The notes under the pieces: model-generated | The model's input: the letters and a program-made list of their open reading frames with translations, nothing else | The model's database searches: none | Told to the model about the DNA's origin: nothing | DNA from: Aristolochia californica | Taxonomy: Eukaryota > Streptophyta > Magnoliopsida > Piperales > Aristolochiaceae | Direction: 5' to 3' | Length of the DNA: 64,000 nucleotides | Assembly (NCBI GenBank): GCA_029961685.1 | Contig: JARWKL010000002.1 | Span: 19,312,908 to 19,376,907 of the forward strand | Translations under genes and position numbers: made by a program | Shown: positions 62,188 through 64,000 of the stretch, in pieces | Position numbering within the stretch: the stretch's first letter is position 1 | How the letters are laid out: every line of letters starts with the position of its first letter

Positions 62188-64000
62188 TATAAGAAAGAGA
62201 TTTGTAATTGATCCTAATATGTTTTAAATAGGTATATGCATGCTTCAAACATGTTGAAGATGCAAATGATCTAATGAACCAAAACTTTAGAGTAGAAAAA
62301 ATTAAATTCTAAAGTTAACATGCAGTGGGATATTTACAAGAGCCAAATCACCCAGTTTTTGCCTATTTACAAAAAACGGACCTAAGAATCATAGATCATC
62401 GTAAATGTTTTGATCGATTAATGAAGTGTAATGACTATAATTTTTGTTAGAAATGACTTATGGTTTGGGTATCAACACTCAGCTAAAAATACCTAGCCCC
62501 CCTATTCCGATGATTGCAAAACCAAATATATAAAAAACTAAAAGAGTTTACAATCCTTAAAAACCATAGATAATTTTTTTAGATTATGTCTCTCAGAATT
62601 TGTGCATTTCCATTTTGGATGTTCAATTTTTTTCAAATCCAAACTTGAGTTTTCCCTCACCCATTTTTTCTGGTAAACAAAAAGATAAGGCAAATAGATC
62701 ACAAAAAAATGAAACTTTTAGAGTTTATGCATGAAAAAAATAGAAAATAATACTAAATGTAAGCGAAGAAAAATATTTCACCCACTAAAAATGAACACCA
62801 AATTTTTATTATCCATTTTTTGGAAATTCCACTAGTATAACCCCTAATAGCTTGGTGGAATATTATAAGAAAGAGAATTCTAATTGATCCTAACATGTTA
62901 TAAATTTGGATATGCATGCCAGAAACATGTTGAAGATGCAAATGACCTAATGATCCAAAAATTTCAAGCAGTAGAAAAAATTAAATTCTCAAGTTAACGT
63001 GCGGTGGGATATTTACCAGAGCCAAATAACCCACTTTTTGCCTATCTACAAAAGGGGACCTACAAATCAAAGATCAAGGTTTTTTTTTTATCGATTAATG
63101 ATGTGTGACGACTATAATTTTTGTTAGAAATGACTTATGGTTTGGGAGTCAACCCTCAGTTAAAAATGCTTCGCCCCTCGTTTTTCGATGATTGCAAAAC
63201 CTAATATATAAAAAACTAAAAGAGTTTAAAATCCTTAAAAATCTCAGATACTTTTTGGAATTATATCTCTCAGTATTTGTGCATTTCCATTTTGGATGTT
63301 CAATTTTTTTTCAAATCAAAACTTGAGTTTTCACTCTCCCATTTTTCTCGTAAACAAAAAGATAAGGCAAATAGATCACAACAAAATGAAAATTTTAGAG
63401 TTTAAGTATGTAAAAAAATTCAAAACTACACTAAATGTAAGTGAAGAAAATTATTTCACGCAATAAAAATGAACACAAAAGTTTTGTTATCCATGTTTGG
63501 GAAAGTCCACTAGCACAACCCGTAATAGCTTGGTGGAATATTATAAGAGAGATTTTTAATTGATCGTAACATGTTTTAAATATGGATATGCATGCCTAAA
63601 ACATGTTGAAGATGCAAATGACCTAATTATCCAAAAATTTTAAGGAATAGAAAAACTTAAATTCTCAAGTTAACGTGTGATGGGATATTTACCTTAGCCA
63701 AACAACCCAGGTTTTGCTTATTTACAAAAAGCGAACATAACAATCATAGATCACCATAAATGTTTTGATCGATTAATGATGTGTAACAGCTACAATTTTG
63801 TTACAAATGACTTATGGTTTGGGAGTCAACACTCAGTTAAAAATGCCTCACCCCTTTTTCAATGATTACAAAACCTAATATTTTAAAAAACTGAATGAGT
63901 TTACAAATCTTAAAAAGCACATATACTTTTTTGGAATTGTCTCTCTCAGAATTTGTGCATTTCCATTTTGGATGTTCAAATTTTTTTCAATTCCAAACTT

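Larger units (their letters stand above)
28539..64000 (+). repeat. Satellite array block 3
   Basis: 35 kb of uninterrupted satellite. Anchors occur about every 677 bp, 53 in all, for example 28649, 29053, 29545, 30232, 30910, 31611, 32281, 32960, 33635, 34312, 35643, 37008, 38396, 39756, 41126, 43058, 45084, 47133, 49120, 51180, 53213, 55167, 57320, 59646, 61648 and 63672. The array continues past the window end. Exceptions to regular spacing: short units at 28649 and 29053 (about 404 and 492 bp), 53213 (608 bp, scrambled near 53540-53580), 55813 (832 bp, partial duplication) and 57967 (1008 bp to the next anchor, with an inversion). No gene was found. Repeated 60-90 codon frames are explained by the unit. 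Confidence 0.95.

Noticed and set aside
1..64000. Centromere identity of the array
   Set aside because: Long satellite and nested elements fit, but nothing in sequence alone proves centromere function; left as a test.

Overview
The window looks like nuclear DNA from a flowering plant, in a repeat-dominated (heterochromatic type) region. The plant assignment rests on four things: a Copia-type LTR retroelement primed by initiator-Met tRNA (TGGTATCAGAGC), a two-gene PIF/Harbinger transposon (MYB/SANT-like protein plus DDE transposase), CCCTAAA-type telomere-like repeats, and long AT-rich tandem satellite DNA. The species cannot be named. I see no intact host gene, no tRNA or rRNA and no CRISPR array. 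Nearly all short open reading frames are by-products of the repeats.

Layout. (1) 1-8508, 11229-20724 and 28539-64000 are one tandem satellite family. The monomer is about 677 bp, head to tail, AT-rich, with roughly 80 copies. Each monomer carries a C-run (4 to 52 C) at one fixed place, a short dyad (AAATTCCAC...GTGGAATTT) and two AACATGTT palindromes. Higher-order repeats are visible: a trimer at 1979-5922, dimers at 15679-18845 and a seven-monomer unit at 40915-50508. There is also a microinversion at 58603-58660. (2) 8509-11228 is a complete but non-coding LTR retroelement: LTRs of 442 and 411 bp, a primer site, a polypurine tract, and a 58-bp minisatellite ending in a 48-C run. (3) 20725-28538 is a second copy of the same element. 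It shares flanking satellite variants and target site with the first, so it arose by duplication of a satellite block, not by a second insertion. Its 3' LTR is split by a 4.9-kb island (23248-28124) flanked by a 176-bp direct repeat of LTR sequence. (4) The island holds a decayed PIF/Harbinger transposon read on the minus strand: a CT-rich leader, an intron with telomere-like repeats, a MYB/SANT-like gene (26439-25571) and a transposase pseudogene (25131-23885) in which the three catalytic codons can still be found.

Functionally, nothing here looks able to make an active protein. The Harbinger pair would once have worked together (MYB-like DNA-binding partner plus DDE transposase), but both genes carry stops or frameshifts. 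The LTR element has promoter and priming signals but no gag or pol, so it would have depended on an autonomous relative. The main interest is how the satellite array has evolved: amplification that carries transposons along, C-run expansion at a fixed site, nested recombination, and local inversion.
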